Assembly: GCA_016192205.1 (NCBI GenBank)
Contig: JACPUP010000050.1
Location: forward strand, 1 to 33,269
Source of the DNA: Candidatus Kerfeldbacteria bacterium
GTDB lineage: Bacteria > Patescibacteriota > Patescibacteriia > SBBC01 > JACPUP01
Length of the DNA stretch: 33,269 bases
Reading direction: 5' to 3'
Both the position numbers and the translations under genes were made by a program. How positions within the stretch are numbered: position 1 is the stretch's first letter; each line of letters begins with the position of its first letter. The notes below the pieces were generated by a model. The model had not been told where the DNA came from. It ran no database searches and saw nothing but the letters and a program-made list of their open reading frames with translations. Below are positions 31,817-33,269 of this stretch, piece after piece.

Positions 31817-33269
31817 TTACCCCAGTGGGAGAGCGAAGCTGAAGGTTGAGCCTTTCCCTTGGCCCTCGGATTCTACCCAGATCCGACCGCGGTGACCCTC
31901 CATAATCCGCTTGGCAATAAAGAGTCCCAAGCCCGAGCCATCCGGGTAGATCCGCGCAATGCCTGACCCGCGCACGAACTTGTTGAACAATTCTGGCGCC
32001 TGATCTTTCGGGATGCCAACGCCCGTGTCCTTGATGGAAACGACGAGTTCTCCCGGTCCGACCTCGGTGTGGACAGTGACACCGCCTTCGTTCGTGTACT
32101 TGATGGCATTGTCGAGCAAGTTCAGGATGACGTCTTGAATCTTGTCCTGATCGGCCATCACCTTGGGCGACGGTTTCCTCGGCCTCTCGAACGTCAACGT
32201 GAGGTGCTTGTCTGCCGCGAGCTTTTCGACCTCGTGCATCTGCTTTTCGATGAGGGGCAACAGGTCAATCGGCTGCGGGCTGATGTCGAACTTCCCGGCC
32301 TCGATCTTGGAAACGTTCAGGAATAGGTTGATGAGCCGGATCATCCGCTGGCTCTCGAACAGGAGATTCCGCAGGATGCGCGAGTGCTCAATTTTCATCG
32401 CCCCGAAGTCGCCAGCGGTGAGCATGGACAGATAGCCCATGATCCCGGTCATCGGGGTCCGGAGCTGGTGGCTGGCGATCGAGACGAACTCGCTCTTGGC
32501 CTGGTCGAGCAGCTGGAGGTGGCGGTTGGCGTCCTCAAGCTCCAGGTTGGCGTGTTTGACCTGCTCGAAGAGCTGGAGGTTGCGAGACACCACCCCGAGC
32601 TGGTCGGCCAGGGACTGCATGGTTTCGAGCTCGCGTTCGGTGATTTCCTCCTGCGGTTTCTTGAGACCGATCTCGATCGCGCCGATGACTTTCTCCTCGG
32701 AGACGATAGGCATGACCACGATGGTCTTGACGCCGACCAGTTTCTGGATGGCGCGAGCCAAGGCACTGGGCAGCGGCGGCGAGACGACTTCGGCGAAGTT
32801 CTCGCTGAAGCGCGCCTCGCCGGTCCGGATAACCTCGTGGGCGAGGTTTTTGTCCTTGAGGTTTTCGAGGTTCGTCGCGTAGTCAGTGAACGGTTTCGGG
32901 AGGAGCTTGAGCGCCTTGTTCGTCAGCGGGGTGTTCGTGATTGCCCGGGCGCGGACGGTTTTCCCGTCCTCGTCAACGAACACGAGCACCGCGCCGACGT
33001 AGCCAAGGCGCTTGGCCACCGAGTCGGCGATGTTCTGGACGACCTTGTTGAAGTCGAGGGTGCGCGTCACGTCCCGCGTGATGGTCTGGAGGGTCAGGAG
33101 CGAGACATTCCGCTCCTTCAACTCGGCCGTCGCCTCTTCCACCCGCTTCTTCAACCGCTCGCCGAAGGCCCGGACCTCTTCATAGAGGTTCGCCTTTTGA
33201 ATGGCTGACCCGATCTGCGGGCCCAAGACCTCGATGAGCTGCAAGTCGTCGTTGCCGAACGACTCGCCC
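31817..33269 (-). CDS. GAF-domain sensor histidine kinase (5' end outside the window)
   Basis: About 484 residues are visible and the frame continues past the window edge (ESFGNDDLQLIEVLGP precedes the first internal start), so the N-terminus is missing. Order: end of a GAF domain, coiled coil (about 30-60), a second GAF domain (about 60-220), another coiled coil, HisKA with ASHQLRTPMTGIMGYLSML (phospho-His), then the ATPase domain with N box NLLDNAIKYTNEGG, G1 IKDTGVGIPKDQ and G2 GSGLGLFIAK. All ATP-binding motifs are present. No membrane segment is seen in this part. GAF domains suggest a small-molecule or redox signal. It is co-transcribed with the response regulator. Confidence 0.93.
   Translation of the reverse strand, partial: GESFGNDDLQLIEVLGPQIGSAIQKANLYEEVRAFGERLKKRVEEATAELKERNVSLLTLQTITRDVTRTLDFNKVVQNIADSVAKRLGYVGAVLVFVDEDGKTVRARAITNTPLTNKALKLLPKPFTDYATNLENLKDKNLAHEVIRTGEARFSENFAEVVSPPLPSALARAIQKLVGVKTIVVMPIVSEEKVIGAIEIGLKKPQEEITERELETMQSLADQLGVVSRNLQLFEQVKHANLELEDANRHLQLLDQAKSEFVSIASHQLRTPMTGIMGYLSMLTAGDFGAMKIEHSRILRNLLFESQRMIRLINLFLNVSKIEAGKFDISPQPIDLLPLIEKQMHEVEKLAADKHLTLTFERPRKPSPKVMADQDKIQDVILNLLDNAIKYTNEGGVTVHTEVGPGELVVSIKDTGVGIPKDQAPELFNKFVRGSGIARIYPDGSGLGLFIAKRIMEGHRGRIWVESEGQGKGSTFSFALPLG

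Overview
This is a compact, GC-rich bacterial segment. Most genes read on the minus strand, gaps between them are a few bases or less, and stop/start codons often overlap. UGA is used as a normal stop. I see no ribosomal RNA, CRISPR array, transposase or phage gene. The gene mix fits a member of the Candidate Phyla Radiation (Patescibacteria): a DUF4012 polysaccharide locus, a PadR plus HAAS-type membrane protein pair, an ATP-cone nuclease, a small bPH2 protein, a minimal zincin, and streamlined operons. That placement is an inference from memory of such genomes; nothing here is a phylogenetic marker I could test.

Layout. 1-2.6 kb: start of a LolD/MacB-like ABC ATPase, a D-Ala-D-Ala carboxypeptidase with an RlpA-like domain, and an esterase, with tRNA-Gly(CCC) on the opposite strand. 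2.66-5.0 kb: tRNA-Thr(CGT), a three-hairpin palindromic element, a parvulin-type chaperone, an FtsL/DivIC-like protein, a bPH2 protein and a 34-residue membrane peptide. 5.0-8.4 kb: lepA and murJ, overlapping by ATGA. 8.6-11.6 kb: a PAP2-like phosphatase, small membrane proteins, a LiaF-like protein with a shortened DUF4342 protein, and a zincin. 11.8-18.3 kb: an exopolysaccharide operon (polyprenyl-phosphate sugar transferase, two GT4 glycosyltransferases, a Wzz-like protein, a DUF4012 protein). 18.3-18.9 kb: an unusually long RNase P RNA. 18.95-27.95 kb: one long operon running pgk, eno, two tandem gpmI paralogues, recJ, RNase HI and an (alpha/alpha)6 glycosidase. 28-31.4 kb: an ATP-cone/Mrr-like nuclease, a GT2 enzyme, padR plus its membrane partner, and a DUF2188 protein. 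31.4-33.3 kb: a single-domain response regulator and a GAF/histidine kinase cut by the window end.

The strongest systematic signal is in the promoters. Genes at the head of transcription units (murJ, the zincin gene, pgk, the GT2 gene) have a -10 hexamer exactly 6 bases before the start codon, usually an extended TGnTAnnnT -10. That geometry puts the first base of the start codon at the expected +1, so these mRNAs should be leaderless. Three more genes (ATP-cone nuclease, DUF2188, ftsL-like) have 8-9 bases. Genes with a longer leader (DUF4342, the + strand 11.2 kb gene) have clear Shine-Dalgarno sequences instead.

The lower-glycolysis operon is the most unusual coding region. It has two adjacent phosphoglycerate mutases, and its phosphoglycerate kinase and enolase carry changes at normally conserved active-site positions. 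No stretch longer than 300 bases lacks a gene apart from the RNase P RNA region. The larger gaps (8397-8590, 9742-9882, 11648-11836) hold promoters and hairpins but no gene I can defend.
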